Source: Nitrospirota bacterium | GTDB lineage: Bacteria; Nitrospirota; Thermodesulfovibrionia; Thermodesulfovibrionales; Dissulfurispiraceae | DNA: 46,191 nt | Direction: 5' to 3' | Assembly: GCA_021847795.1 (NCBI GenBank) | Contig: JAJZPZ010000011.1 | Coordinates: forward strand, 1-46,191 | Program-made: the position numbers and the translations under genes | Shown: in pieces, positions 32,429 to 41,866 of the stretch | How positions within the stretch are numbered: the first letter of the stretch is position 1 | Layout: each line of letters opens with the position of its first letter | Notes under the pieces: model-generated | Database searches by the model: none | Told to the model about the DNA's origin: nothing | What the model saw: the letters and a program-made list of their open reading frames with translations, nothing else

Positions 32429-34843
32429 ATGGAAACCCCCGGCCATTTCTTTCCTGCGGCAAAGCGGAACTCGATATCCGAAGCAACGCTCACCCTGCTT
32501 GAATTCCGCAAACTCCTTGCAGTGATCTCCGGGTTCGCGAACAGCGATGTCTCCGGGACAGCTGTTCTGGATATACGGCCCCTCGGCAGGAGAACGGACA
32601 TCGAGGAGAGACTGGGACTGGTTCATGAAGTCATGAGGATGATCCAGGAGGGCGATGCGCTGCGGATATCCCGGTTTTCCGATATCCATCCCCTGATTAT
32701 AAAATCGCGGCCTGAAGGCGCGGTGCTCGATTCGCAGGAGCTTTCGACCTTTATTCCCGTATTGAATATCATGTCCGAAATATCCCGGCAGATCAGCGAA
32801 CGGGAAGGCCTCCCCTTTCTCAGGGAGTTCACGGAATACCTGACCGGCTTTCCCGATCTCCTGAAAATCCTTGGGAGGTCTGTCGACAGCGAGGGCAATA
32901 TCCTCGACAGCGCGTCCTCCCTGCTCTCCGGGTTGAGGGCCCAGGTCAGAAGGCAGGAAAGCAGGATCAGGAAAAGGCTTGACGAGATCGTGAGGGATGA
33001 GCGCGTGGCTGTTTTCCTGCAGGACGACTTCATTACAAACAGGTCGGGCAGGTGGGTCATCCCTGTAAGGATGGATTCCAAGGGGCAGGTGCCCGGTGTT
33101 GTCCATGACGTATCCAAGTCCGGTGAAACCGCCTTTGTCGAGCCCCTTACCATTATCAGCCTTTCGAACGAACTCGAAAATCTCATCGCCGAGCAGAAGG
33201 CGGAGGAGATACGCATCCTGAGGAACCTCAGCAGCGAAATCAGGGGAGTCGCCGATGAAATGGAGAGCCGGTTTGCAACGCTTATCCACCTCGATGTCCT
33301 GAACTGCATTGCGCGGTTTGCCGACCAGTTGCAGATGCAGATACCCCGAATCAACGATTCAGGGATGATCAGCCTTGTGAACGGGCGGCATCCGCTCCTG
33401 CTGCTTGCATTCCGGAAGGGTGAGGGCCTGAGGCAGGTTGTTCCCCTCGATGCACAGTTGGGAGGAGACAAGACCGTGATGGTAATCACCGGATCGAATG
33501 CGGGCGGCAAGACCGTTTCGATCAAGACCATAGGTCTGCTCCTGCTTATGGCCTTGTGCGGTATGCCGGTGCCTGCGGATTCGTCCTCCAGCTTCCCGGA
33601 TATCCGCACCCTGCTTGTCGATATCGGCGATGAGCAGTCGATCGAGAATAGTCTTTCCACCTTCTCCGCCCATGTGTCGAATATCTCTGAAATCCTGAAG
33701 AGGGCCGACGACAAGGCCGTTGTCCTGATCGACGAACTCGGCACAGGCACTGATCCCAACGAAGGGGCCGCTCTTGCATGCGCTGTCCTGAAAGAGCTGA
33801 AGGACAGCGGGGCGCTTACGTTCGCCACAACGCATCTCACGGACATCAAGGGATTTGTGCACAGGACAGAGGGCATGCTCAATGCCTCCATGGAATTCGA
33901 CCAGAAGACCTTTACGCCCTTATACAGGCTGAGAATCGGCGAGCCGGGCCAGTCCCACGCACTTGAGGTCGCCAGGAAATACGGCCTGCCCGACAGTATT
34001 ATCGATTCTGCAAAGGGGATGCTGGGAGGTGTTAAGGTGGAATTCGACAACCTGGTCGCCGACCTGAATGAAAAGAGGGCCCGCTATGAGCAGATGCTCC
34101 GGGAACTTGAGCGGCAGAGGGTGGAAGCGGATGAAAAGAGCAGGCGTGCGGAGAAAGCGCTGTCCGAAGCTGAAATGCGCAGGAAAGAACTGCTTGAAGG
34201 CGCTTACCGGGAAGCGTCGGGCATTGTCTCCGATATCAAGCGGCAGGTATATTCCCTGCTTGAAGAGGCGAGGAAAAAAGACAAAGCTGCGCAGCGCGAG
34301 GCGATAAAGCAGGCAGAGGCAATGCAGGAGCAGGTCACGGGAAAGCTCAGGAAGTTTGATGCCGCGGCTGCGCCTTCCCTTGATGAAATAAAGGAAGGCG
34401 ATTCCGTATTTGTCATGACACTCGGGTACGATGCCGTGATTGCCGGGATCAGCAGAAAGCAGGGCAGGGTAAAAGTCAGGGCAGGGGGCAGGGAGATCGA
34501 AGTCCCTGCATCGGATATCAGGGGCAAGCGGGGCAAGCCGCTCGATGAGAAAAAAACAGCTGCATATACAGGCGCCTATTCCGGAGGCCATGACGCGACG
34601 GTCCCAACTAAGATAAACCTTGTGGGGTTGAGAGTTGATGAGGCCCTCTCAAGGCTTGAACCCTTTCTCAACCACGCCTCACTCGCAGGCCTCCGGGAGG
34701 TTGTGATTGTACACGGGATCGGCGCAGGCATCCTGCTCAAGGCAGTGCAGGAGCATCTGGAAGGACATCCCCTTGTCGAAAAGTTCAGAAGCGGCGAACT
34801 CAAAGAGGGAGGAAAGGGAGTAACCGTCGTGACCATGGCCTGA
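32429..34843 (+). CDS. mutS2: MutS2 family ATPase/endonuclease
   Basis: An 804-residue MutS2. The N-terminal clamp and lever region is followed by the ATPase: Walker A GSNAGGKT at about 355-362, NSLSTFSAHVSNI (MutS-type signature), Walker B VVLIDELGTGTDPNEG near 435. Then come a long coiled coil and a C-terminal Smr nuclease domain with VVIVHGIGAGIL. MutS2 proteins lack the mismatch-recognition domain. They act in suppressing recombination or, in Bacillus, as ribosome-collision sensors (RqcU). Length matches the family. The ATG has a weak leader, consistent with coupling to the upstream membrane-protein gene. No second mutS copy is visible here. Confidence 0.93.
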   Translation: METPGHFFPAAKRNSISEATLTLLEFRKLLAVISGFANSDVSGTAVLDIRPLGRRTDIEERLGLVHEVMRMIQEGDALRISRFSDIHPLIIKSRPEGAVLDSQELSTFIPVLNIMSEISRQISEREGLPFLREFTEYLTGFPDLLKILGRSVDSEGNILDSASSLLSGLRAQVRRQESRIRKRLDEIVRDERVAVFLQDDFITNRSGRWVIPVRMDSKGQVPGVVHDVSKSGETAFVEPLTIISLSNELENLIAEQKAEEIRILRNLSSEIRGVADEMESRFATLIHLDVLNCIARFADQLQMQIPRINDSGMISLVNGRHPLLLLAFRKGEGLRQVVPLDAQLGGDKTVMVITGSNAGGKTVSIKTIGLLLLMALCGMPVPADSSSSFPDIRTLLVDIGDEQSIENSLSTFSAHVSNISEILKRADDKAVVLIDELGTGTDPNEGAALACAVLKELKDSGALTFATTHLTDIKGFVHRTEGMLNASMEFDQKTFTPLYRLRIGEPGQSHALEVARKYGLPDSIIDSAKGMLGGVKVEFDNLVADLNEKRARYEQMLRELERQRVEADEKSRRAEKALSEAEMRRKELLEGAYREASGIVSDIKRQVYSLLEEARKKDKAAQREAIKQAEAMQEQVTGKLRKFDAAAAPSLDEIKEGDSVFVMTLGYDAVIAGISRKQGRVKVRAGGREIEVPASDIRGKRGKPLDEKKTAAYTGAYSGGHDATVPTKINLVGLRVDEALSRLEPFLNHASLAGLREVVIVHGIGAGILLKAVQEHLEGHPLVEKFRSGELKEGGKGVTVVTMA

Positions 34844-34949
34844 AAGCGCCGGAATGAGCTGAAGGCAAAAGATACGGCGCAAGCTGTCATTGCGCAAAAA
34901 TCCGGTAGAGAAATCGGGAGCGCCTATTAAAGGCAGGGCTGAGGTTCTG

Positions 34950-36149
34950 GTGAAAGAAAACAGGGGATTTTTCGGTTTTGGTAAAAACGTAACCATTGCC
35001 GGACTGGTGAGCTTCTTTATGGACATCAGTTCCGAAATGATTTACCCTCTCGTTCCGCTTTTCCTTGCAAATATTCTCGGAGTGAACAAATCCGTTATCG
35101 GTCTTATTGAGGGAATCGCCGAATCCACTGCAAGCCTTCTGAAGGTCTTCTCCGGTTGGTTTTCGGACACGATAGGCAACCGCAAATGGCTGATGGCGGC
35201 AGGCTACGGCATTTCGACCCTGAGCAGGCCCTTCATTGCTTCGGCGTATAGCTGGCAGCAGGTCATGGGTTTCCGCTTCATGGACAGGTTCGGGAAAGGG
35301 GTCCGCACTGCTCCCCGCGATGCCATCATTGCCGAATCAGCGGACATGACGGCACTCGGGAGGGCATTCGGCTTTCACCGTGCGATGGACACTATGGGCG
35401 CGGTGGCGGGGCCTGCGCTGGCCTTCTTCCTCCTCGGGATGCTTTCGAACGATTACCGCAAAGTTTTCCGGCTCTCCATGGTCCCCGGCATCATTGCTGT
35501 GCTGCTGATCATCTTTTTCATCACGGAAAAGAAGAAGGCCGTTGCCGCTTATGCGGAAAGGCCGAAGCTGACCATGAAGCATTTCGACTGGCGGTTCAAG
35601 TTCTTTGTCGCCATTGCCGGGTTGTTCGCCTTTGGAAATTCGAGCGATGTGTTCCTGATACTGAGGGCGCAGCAGATAGGGATTAAGCCGGTGATGATCC
35701 CTGTGATTTACCTGCTTTTCAATCTCGTCTATTCACTGTCGGCCCTTCCCGCCGGCATCGCAGCGGACAGGTTCGGGAAAAAGCGGCTCATCCTCCTGGG
35801 GTTCGTGTTGTTTGCCGTACTCTATTATGGGTTCGCCGTTGCGCCGGGTCCCCGCGCCGTCTGGATATTATTCGGTTTCTACGGCCTTTTCATGGGCCTT
35901 ACCGAGGGAATACAAAAGGCGTTTCTCAGCACCGTCATCCCCCCGGATTTCAAGGCCACCGCATTCGGTGTTTATAACACTGTGGTGGGCGTAGCGATGC
36001 TCCCCGCAAGCCTGATAGGAGGCTGGCTGTGGGACCAGGTGTCGCCGTCTGCAACGTTTTATTTCGGTGCGATAACGGCAAGCTTGTCCGCAGTATTGTT
36101 CATCGTGTTTATTGCCGTTATTAAAAGAAGCGGCTTCACAAAGCAGTAA
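34950..36149 (+). CDS. MFS transporter
   Basis: A major facilitator superfamily transporter of about 400 residues and 12 predicted membrane segments. The loop 2-3 motif (GWFSDTIGNRKWLM) and the matching second-half loop (GIAADRFGKKRLIL) are present. GVRTAPRDAIIAES near segment 4-5 is typical of a group of uncharacterised bacterial MFS proteins annotated as permeases of unknown substrate. GTG at 34950 has GAGG upstream and removes a poorly conserved 20-residue extension from a TTG at 34890; either is possible. The substrate cannot be inferred from the sequence. Confidence 0.85.
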   Translation: MKENRGFFGFGKNVTIAGLVSFFMDISSEMIYPLVPLFLANILGVNKSVIGLIEGIAESTASLLKVFSGWFSDTIGNRKWLMAAGYGISTLSRPFIASAYSWQQVMGFRFMDRFGKGVRTAPRDAIIAESADMTALGRAFGFHRAMDTMGAVAGPALAFFLLGMLSNDYRKVFRLSMVPGIIAVLLIIFFITEKKKAVAAYAERPKLTMKHFDWRFKFFVAIAGLFAFGNSSDVFLILRAQQIGIKPVMIPVIYLLFNLVYSLSALPAGIAADRFGKKRLILLGFVLFAVLYYGFAVAPGPRAVWILFGFYGLFMGLTEGIQKAFLSTVIPPDFKATAFGVYNTVVGVAMLPASLIGGWLWDQVSPSATFYFGAITASLSAVLFIVFIAVIKRSGFTKQ

Positions 36150-36200
36150 GCACATCCCCCGGGTCGGGCGCGGAAAGGACCTCCCGGATGAACATCGGAA

Positions 36201-36229
36201 TAAAAAAGGGAGCCGTTGTCGGGCTCCCG
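36201..36229 (-). terminator. Rho-independent terminator for hsp20
   Basis: Read on the minus strand: GGGAGCC, a 6-base loop region, GGCTCCC, then TTTTTTATT. It lies between the convergent MFS and hsp20 genes. Confidence 0.8.
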
Positions 36230-36251
36230 TTCCGGCCTGCGGTGTCTGCTG

Positions 36252-36737
36252 TTACTCAACCGTTACTTTCTGAGATTTCTTTTTGGCCTCTTCGGTTTTC
36301 GGGACCCTTATTTCAAGGATGCCGTCGTGGAATTTCGCCTTTGCCTTGTCGGTCTGCACTTCGGAGGGTATTTCAAGAGAGCGGGTGAATGAGCCGTATG
36401 AGCGTTCCACTCTGTAGTAGTTTTTGTCCTCGATCCTCTCCTCTTTTTTCTTTTCTCCGGAAATGGTCACCATATGATCGGTGAAATTCACCTCTATGTC
36501 CTCTTTCCTGATTCCCGGGAGTTCTGCTTTAACTACAACGTCGCCGTTTTCCTCGAAGATATCCACATCCGGGGCGACCTCTTCCATCTCAACCATTCTT
36601 CTCGGCCACCAGGATGGGCCCATCAATGAAAAGGGCCTCCGGATAAGGTCTTCAAACCTCCGCTCCATTTCATCAAAGGGCGAAATGGCCCTCGACGGCC
36701 TTGCTTTTTCCAGCTCTCTCGACTCTTTTTTTGCCAT
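36252..36737 (-). CDS. Hsp20/alpha-crystallin small heat-shock protein
   Basis: A 161-residue ATP-independent holdase chaperone. The N-terminal region carries FDEMERRFEDLIRRPFSLM. The alpha-crystallin domain runs from VAPDVDIFEENGDVVVKAEL to GILEIRVPKTEE, with the LPGIRKEDIEV and FTRSLEIP strands. It ends in KSQKVTVE, and the IXI-like anchor is weak. A leader with AGGAGGTGGACC precedes the ATG and a well-spaced sigma-70 promoter lies about 50 bases upstream. No heat-shock HrcA/CIRCE or ROSE element was noticed in the leader. Confidence 0.95.
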   Translation of the reverse strand: MAKKESRELEKARPSRAISPFDEMERRFEDLIRRPFSLMGPSWWPRRMVEMEEVAPDVDIFEENGDVVVKAELPGIRKEDIEVNFTDHMVTISGEKKKEERIEDKNYYRVERSYGSFTRSLEIPSEVQTDKAKAKFHDGILEIRVPKTEEAKKKSQKVTVE

Positions 36738-36786
36738 GGTCCACCTCCTGAAACACCAAGTTTCTTCTTGCCTGGCTTCTAATTAA

Positions 36787-36814
36787 ATTGTATAGCAACG
36801 GGGCCTTAAGTCAA
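36787..36814 (-). promoter_or_regulatory. Sigma-70 promoter for hsp20
   Basis: On the minus strand: TTGACT (36809-36814), 16-base spacer, TACAAT (36787-36792), about 50 bases before the start codon. Confidence 0.7.
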
Positions 36815-36894
36815 CTCCCGCGCGGGGGGAATTCCCGGGATCGTAATTCATAATCGTGGTCAGGGATGGACGGCAGAGGTGAAGGGGGAGGGAT

Positions 36895-37040
36895 GGTATG
36901 CCGAAAAGTCTTTCATTGCGATACCTTTATGCCGAACCCTCCCACCATATAAAGGCACTTACTGCACCACCTCTCCATGAAACAAAAAAACAGGCACTTA
37001 AAATAATTTTATCGCGTTATGAAAGGCTTTTCGGCATACC
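36895..37040. repeat. MITE-like element, 146 bp with ~28-bp terminal inverted repeats
   Basis: GGTATGCCGAAAAGTCTTTC at the left end is inverted at the right end (GAAAGGCTTTTCGGCATACC) with one mismatch, and the pairing continues through GCGATA. The interior (AAAGGCACTTACTGCACCAC and the following bases) recurs in inverted orientation at 44470-44553. It fills most of the 376-base gap between hsp20 and the ferritin-like gene. Confidence 0.75.
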
Positions 37041-37113
37041 GTCTCTCCCTGATTACGGATGGAGAGATTGCATTCCTGTGGTGAGATGATACAATATAGT
37101 CAGGAGGTGACCT

Positions 37114-37410
37114 ATGCTTTCAACGATACCGGTTTCACTGGAGAATGTCAGTAAAGTCAACCTGGACAAGGAGATACTGAGGGCCGCGATAATTGCGGAG
37201 CTTGATGCGGTCAATCTCTATGAGCAGATGGCTGCAATGACCGGCAGCGAGGACCTCAAAAGAGTTTTTATGGATGTAGCCAAAGAAGAAAAAACCCATG
37301 TGGGAGAATTCCAGGCGCTTTTATTGCGGTATGACCAGGAGCAGGCAAAGGAGCTGGAAGAAGGGAGAAGGGAGGTGGAAGAACTGACGGAAAGCAAGGC
37401 AGTATCCTGA
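37114..37410 (+). CDS. Small ferritin-like (demi-ferritin/EncFtn-type) protein
   Basis: A 98-residue two-helix ferritin-like protein. AIIAELDAVNLYEQMAAMTG provides Glu29, and VAKEEKTHVGEFQALL provides Glu59 and His62, the ExxH iron ligands. This is half a normal ferritin bundle, so it must dimerise or form larger rings, as encapsulated ferritins do. The C-terminal tail (EEGRREVEELTESKAVS) is acidic and helical. AGGAGGTGACC precedes the ATG. No encapsulin gene is in the window, so cargo status is only suggested. It is convergent with ftsH, 11 bases apart. Confidence 0.8.
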   Translation: MLSTIPVSLENVSKVNLDKEILRAAIIAELDAVNLYEQMAAMTGSEDLKRVFMDVAKEEKTHVGEFQALLLRYDQEQAKELEEGRREVEELTESKAVS

Positions 37411-37421
37411 CCCCTTTGCCC

Positions 37422-39326
37422 TTACACCACGCCTGCTTCAATTGTTTTTTCCGATTCCTTGATGATCTGTTCTACTTCGAGCCTGTCCAGTACCTCCTTT
37501 GTTATGAGGGCGGTAGCCAGATCATCAAGGGCCTGCCTGTGTTTTGCGAGGATATCTTCCGCCTTTGACTCCGCCTCGATGATCAGCTTGCGTATCTCCT
37601 GGTCCATAAGCCATGCCATTTCATCGCTGTAGCGCTTCGGCTGGCCGAGGTCTCTTCCCAAAAAGGGATGCTCCTCCGCCCTCCCGAGATTCAGCGGCCC
37701 GACCCTGTCGCTCATACCCCATTGGGCCACCATCTTTTCGGCCAGGGACGTGGCCTCTTTCAGGTCATTCTGTGAGCCGCTGCTTACATCCTTGAAAACG
37801 AGTTTTTCCGCAATTCTTCCGGCAAGGGCCACGCTTAACCTGTTCATGAGGTACTCCTTCGGGTAATAATGCCTGTCCTCTTCGGGGATGAGCTGTGTTA
37901 CCCCCATGGACATGCCCCTGGGTATTATGCTGACCTTGTGGATGGGGTCGGTATGCGGGAGTTCCCATGCGACAAGGGTGTGTCCTGACTCGTGGTATGC
38001 GGTTATTCTTTTTTCCAGGTCGCTGATGATCTCTTCCCGGGCAGAGCCCATGAGAATTATGTCCTTTGCCTCTTCGAAATCACTCATATCCACGCGGTCC
38101 TTGCCTTTCCTCAGGGCGATCAGCGTTGCCTCGTTCGTGAGATTCTCAAGGTCCGCGCCCGTCATGCCCGGTGTGCCCCGCGCGAGGCTTTCAAAATTTA
38201 TGTTCTCAGCCATCCTCTTCCCGCGCGAGTGGATCTCGAGAATTGCCCTGCGCTCCTCCAGTCCCGGGCGGTCTATCAGGATGTGCCTGTCAAAACGTCC
38301 GGGCCTGAGGAGCGCCGGGTCAAGGACATCGGGCCTGTTGGTCGCGGCCATCACGATAACTTCCTCATGGGGATCGAACCCATCCATTTCGCTGAGGAGC
38401 TGGTTCAGTGTCTGTTCCCTCTCATCATGTCCCCCCCCGAGCCCTGCTCCGCGCGTTCTGCCGACTGCATCGATCTCATCGATGAAAATGATGCTGGGGT
38501 GGGAAGCCTTGGCCTTCTGGAACATGTCTCTTACCCGCGATGCCCCGACGCCCACGAACATCTCGATAAATTCCGAGGCGCTGATGCTGTAAAAAGGGAC
38601 CCCCGCCTCGCCTGCAGTAGCGCGGGCGAGCAGGGTCTTCCCGGTGCCGGGAGGACCGACCAGGAGCACTCCCTTGGGCACCTTTGCGCCGATCTTTATA
38701 AATCTCTCCGGGTTTTTCAGGAATTCAATGGTCTCTCTCAACTCCTGTTTTGCATGCTTCATCCCTGCCACGTCTTTGAAGGCCACGCTTGTCTTCTTTG
38801 CAACAAATAACTTGGCCCTGCTTGCGCCGAACGAGAAGAGGCCTCCCGCTCCTCCCTGCATCTGGTGCTGGGCCCTCCTCATGATGAATATCCATGCGCC
38901 GATTATGACCACCCATGGCAGGATGCCGATTGCAAGCTGCCACAGAAGAGACCTTTCCTCTGCCGGCAGGACATTTATCTCGACGTTTTTGCTCCGCAGC
39001 ATTGTAAGAAGGTCTTCTCCCTGAAAAGCCGGCAGGAAGGTCTGAAAATACCTTGCCGGCTTGGTCTGACCGTCAGGGAAACGTATGGGTACTTCCTTTA
39101 CGAATTCCCCGTCCACCTGCAGTTTTTTAATAGTGACTGACTGTATGTTGTTCGCGTTCAGCTGTTCCATAAAGGTGCTGTAAGATACCTTTTGATACCG
39201 GGAATCCTGCTCAGGCGCAAACTGGCCCCACAAGGCGACAATAAGGATGATGAAAATGAAGATGAAGGCAAGGCTCCAGAGAGGATTTTTCGTCTTGTCG
39301 TCCGGATTGTCTTTATTGGTGTTCAT
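37422..39326 (-). CDS. ftsH: ATP-dependent zinc metalloprotease FtsH
   Basis: A 634-residue membrane-anchored AAA protease that degrades misfolded and regulatory membrane or soluble proteins. There is a membrane span at about 15-33 and a second near 130-150. The AAA domain has Walker A GPPGTGKT (224-231), Walker [13 protein letters not shown] and the [22 protein letters not shown]. The zinc protease motif HESGH is in [17 protein letters not shown] 39326 has GAGGG upstream and fits the family start. An in-frame ATG at 39428 lies at the predicted transcription start and is rejected. The protease domain and C-terminal helix are complete. Confidence 0.96.
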   Translation of the reverse strand: MNTNKDNPDDKTKNPLWSLAFIFIFIILIVALWGQFAPEQDSRYQKVSYSTFMEQLNANNIQSVTIKKLQVDGEFVKEVPIRFPDGQTKPARYFQTFLPAFQGEDLLTMLRSKNVEINVLPAEERSLLWQLAIGILPWVVIIGAWIFIMRRAQHQMQGGAGGLFSFGASRAKLFVAKKTSVAFKDVAGMKHAKQELRETIEFLKNPERFIKIGAKVPKGVLLVGPPGTGKTLLARATAGEAGVPFYSISASEFIEMFVGVGASRVRDMFQKAKASHPSIIFIDEIDAVGRTRGAGLGGGHDEREQTLNQLLSEMDGFDPHEEVIVMAATNRPDVLDPALLRPGRFDRHILIDRPGLEERRAILEIHSRGKRMAENINFESLARGTPGMTGADLENLTNEATLIALRKGKDRVDMSDFEEAKDIILMGSAREEIISDLEKRITAYHESGHTLVAWELPHTDPIHKVSIIPRGMSMGVTQLIPEEDRHYYPKEYLMNRLSVALAGRIAEKLVFKDVSSGSQNDLKEATSLAEKMVAQWGMSDRVGPLNLGRAEEHPFLGRDLGQPKRYSDEMAWLMDQEIRKLIIEAESKAEDILAKHRQALDDLATALITKEVLDRLEVEQIIKESEKTIEAGVV

Positions 39327-39442
39327 GTTTATCCCTCTGTTGGTTGAATAAGGCTTGTGGTTTTTTCGGCAGATGAATCGCAGAACAGCCAGGTATTCCA
39401 TCAGGATGCGCCGAAGCATGTGAAGCATCCTGTCTTAAAAGC

Positions 39443-39471
39443 AGTATATCGCTATAATATGGGGTTGTCAA
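39443..39471 (-). promoter_or_regulatory. Strong sigma-70 promoter for ftsH
   Basis: On the minus strand: TTGACA (39466-39471), 17-base spacer, TATACT (39443-39448), giving a leader of about 110 bases. Confidence 0.75.
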
Positions 39472-39661
39472 TGTTTCCGGCCCGAGGGTCTTCCGGGCAA
39501 AGGGGAGCGATAAATGCTTTTATAAGAGATTGATTTCTGATAGAATTATATATTCATAACGGCAGCAGCGAACACCCTTGTGAAGAGGTGAGGAATGTAT
39601 ATAGGCGAGGTAATGAGATGCTTTTCAAAGTAGCAGAAAGCGGGCTCATGCGTTTACGGTA

Positions 39662-41008
39662 ATGGCGACTTTCAAATATATCCTGGACCGCATTGAAAGT
39701 AAAAGGAATGATTTCAGGCAGTATAACTTTACGCAGACTGAGAGCAGCGCCCTCGCGACCTTTTTCGACCTTTCCCAGGAGTTTGACAGTATCGAGGATT
39801 TTTACAAGCTCTGCGTCGCTATCCCGAAGATATTTTTCAACCTGGAAACGCGCCTCTACATTATAGAACAGCGGACCACCAACATAACCCTTGTCGCGCA
39901 GACCGAAGGTCCTGACCAGGGCCTGCATGTCCCTCCCCCCCCGGAAGTGGGGCCCGCAGACCGCCCGTATCACGCGGACAACGACAGCCTTGTCCTGACC
40001 ATCCGCGGCAAGAAATTCCTGATTTCCCAGCTTCCCTTCAAGATCAGCAATGATGTGCTCGGCTTGCTTGAGGTGTATCCGGCCAAAGAGCTGGGGCCGC
40101 ACCACGAGCTTTTCTTCGAGAAGTATGCAAACAGGATCGGTTTCAATATCCATAACCGTTTTCTTGTGGAGAAAAATGTCGAGCACCTGCGGTTTATCCG
40201 GTCTCTCGTCGCTGATATCGAGCATAACGTAATCGTGCCCAACATGGTTTATAAGCTCTTTTTGAGGCGGCTGAAGGGAAAGATCGCAAAAAACGCTGAG
40301 ATCGAAAAAAATCTCGCTGAATGCGCCGGTAGAGAGGAATGCGACAGGGACCTTGTGAAGCGCATCCTGTCGGAGATGACCGATGTGAATCAAAGCCTGA
40401 ACGAGGAATTCGGGAACATAGAACGGCACTACCAGAATATGACACTGTTCCTTGAGACCCTGCTCCGCAGGAGCCATTTTGACCAGGGGCGGCTCACCCT
40501 GCGCACCAAGCCCTGCAATATGAAAAAGGACGTGGTGCAGCTTCAGCTTGAGCGTTATGCCGAGCAGTTCAGGGACATGGGGATCGCGATCGACGACAGG
40601 CTCAGCGGCATCCCGGACGAGGAAGTGATAAGCGTTGTGGATGTCGGCCTCATCTCCCAGGTATATGCCAACCTTTTTTCCAATGCCCTGAAGTATACCC
40701 AGGAGGTGGTCACCGATTCAGGCGAGAGGAAAAAATACATGTCCTATGGGAGGGAAGTCATCAGGGACTTTTTCGGCCCTGGCCGGAACGGGGTGAAGTA
40801 CAATGTTTTCACCACGGGGGCGCATATAAAACCGGAAGAGCGCGGGGAATTGTTTCAGGAGGAATACCGGGGGTCCAATTCCTTGAACAAGCCGGGTACG
40901 GGGCACGGACTTGCCTTTATCAGGAACGCAGTTGAAATACACGGCGGCGTGGTGGGGTATGAGGCGACCCAGTACGGAAACAATTTCTACTTTATATTCC
41001 CGGAGTAA
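39662..41008 (+). CDS. Divergent sensor histidine kinase (GAF-like plus HATPase domain)
   Basis: A 448-residue soluble kinase-like protein. Residues about 30-175 resemble a GAF-type sensor (AIPKIFFNLETRLYIIEQ, LLEVYPAKELGPHHELFFE). The dimerisation helix has His in SLVADIEHNVIVPNMVY, where Asn rather than Glu/Asp follows His. A coiled region with an unusual CAGREECDRD insertion follows. The ATPase has a good N-box (NLFSNALKYT) and G2 box (GTGHGLAFI), but the G1 Asp of DxGxG is replaced (VFTTGAHI). No membrane segment and no adjacent response regulator are present. It may be a degenerate or atypical kinase. Start chosen at ATG 39662. Confidence 0.75.
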   Translation: MATFKYILDRIESKRNDFRQYNFTQTESSALATFFDLSQEFDSIEDFYKLCVAIPKIFFNLETRLYIIEQRTTNITLVAQTEGPDQGLHVPPPPEVGPADRPYHADNDSLVLTIRGKKFLISQLPFKISNDVLGLLEVYPAKELGPHHELFFEKYANRIGFNIHNRFLVEKNVEHLRFIRSLVADIEHNVIVPNMVYKLFLRRLKGKIAKNAEIEKNLAECAGREECDRDLVKRILSEMTDVNQSLNEEFGNIERHYQNMTLFLETLLRRSHFDQGRLTLRTKPCNMKKDVVQLQLERYAEQFRDMGIAIDDRLSGIPDEEVISVVDVGLISQVYANLFSNALKYTQEVVTDSGERKKYMSYGREVIRDFFGPGRNGVKYNVFTTGAHIKPEERGELFQEEYRGSNSLNKPGTGHGLAFIRNAVEIHGGVVGYEATQYGNNFYFIFPE

Positions 41009-41013
41009 AGAAA

Positions 41014-41114
41014 TCAAAGGCTGAAGGTTGAGGGTTGAAGGTTGAAAAACGGCATGGACTCATTCTTTTTTTATTTTTTCTTCTTTAATTCAGCCCTCAA
41101 CCTTCAATCTTTGA
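41014..41114. repeat. Near-perfect 26-bp inverted repeat between convergent genes
   Basis: TCAAAGGCTGAAGGTTGAGG and following bases (41014-41039) are inverted at 41089-41114 with three mismatches. The middle is T-rich (CTTTTTTTTATTTTTTC). The right arm ends exactly at the stop of the HTH gene. Likely a bidirectional terminator or a REP-type repeat. Confidence 0.75.
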
Positions 41115-41321
41115 CTAGAGTGTTTCATCCTCATCAAGGATTTCCCGGACCTTGCTCTTTCTCTCGGAAAGCCAGGCATCAATATCAACCTTCTTAAAGA
41201 TATACACATTTGCCGGCGTCCTGACCGCCGGTATTTTGCCGCTTTCCACAAGTCGGCCTATGGCCCCTTCGGTAAGGTGCAGGTATTTTGCAAGCTGCTT
41301 TTTATTGAAAAACGATTCCAT
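41115..41321 (-). CDS. Excisionase-family helix-turn-helix DNA-binding protein
   Basis: A 68-residue single-domain protein. MESFFNKKQLAKYLHLTEGA followed by IGRLVESGKIPAVRTPANVY is the standard winged HTH of the excisionase/MerR-like type (helix, turn, recognition helix, wing). A charged C-terminal extension (LSERKSKVREILDEDETL) follows. Small genes of this type often regulate nearby genes or mobile elements; no integrase or element ends are seen here. It is convergent with the kinase-like gene and separated from it by a long inverted repeat. Confidence 0.85.
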   Translation of the reverse strand: MESFFNKKQLAKYLHLTEGAIGRLVESGKIPAVRTPANVYIFKKVDIDAWLSERKSKVREILDEDETL

Positions 41322-41562
41322 TCCGTAAAACCATTCCTTTCAAAGGCCGGTGAGGACATTCTAAAACACCCGGGTCGGAATACTCAACTACCGGCGGCAG
41401 GCGGACCATAACCTGCAGCGGGCCCGCTATCCGGGCTCTGGACAAAATGTACAAGGAATCTGCTACAATAAATATTGTTGGAAAAGGATTTTATTTTTAT
41501 TGCTTTTTTATGGGGCCACCACTGCGTAAGCCTGTGATGAAGAGCCCTGGGCGCCGGGACAA

Positions 41563-41814
41563 ATGGAACAACTTCTGCAAGAAGATATTGAGCGCTTTAG
41601 GGCGGCAATGAAGTGTCCGAAAGACTTCAGTTGCTGCGTATCCTCTTTCGAGAATATCTGCAAGGCAGAGGATATCGGGCTGGACGGCTCTGTAATCTGC
41701 CATGAAGAAAAGACGCAGGCCGCCCGGCAATGCGCATTCTCAGTGCCTTTCGGAGGGGCGCACTTCTGCAACTGCTCTCTCCGTATCTACATAGCCAAGC
41801 GATTAAAAAAATAA
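41563..41814 (+). CDS. Cys-rich small protein, function unknown
   Basis: An 83-residue protein with eight cysteines: KCPKDFSCC, ICK, VICHEE, QCAF and FCNC. The grouping hints at zinc or iron-sulfur binding. I do not recognise a named family. The N-terminus (MEQLLQEDIERFRAAMKCP) is helical and charged; the tail is basic. The start codon lacks a good ribosome site, and a possible promoter (TGGACA, then TACAAT after 19 bases) lies about 95 bases upstream at 41439-41469. The even spread of coding bases and the compact Cys pattern support a real gene. Confidence 0.55.
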   Translation: MEQLLQEDIERFRAAMKCPKDFSCCVSSFENICKAEDIGLDGSVICHEEKTQAARQCAFSVPFGGAHFCNCSLRIYIAKRLKK

Positions 41815-41866
41815 TACGTTGAAGGGCGGTTGCTGCTGCAGAAAGCGGCCCCCTGGATGCCCCGGT

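Noticed and set aside
32623-34050. Minus-strand 475-residue open frame
   Set aside because: Antisense shadow of mutS2; Ser-rich with no motifs.
39327-39428. Longer FtsH start at 39428
   Set aside because: It would start at the predicted transcription start with no ribosome site, and the extra 34 residues do not fit FtsH.
39554-40477. Minus-strand 307-residue open frame
   Set aside because: Shadow of the histidine-kinase-like gene, which carries N and G2 boxes.
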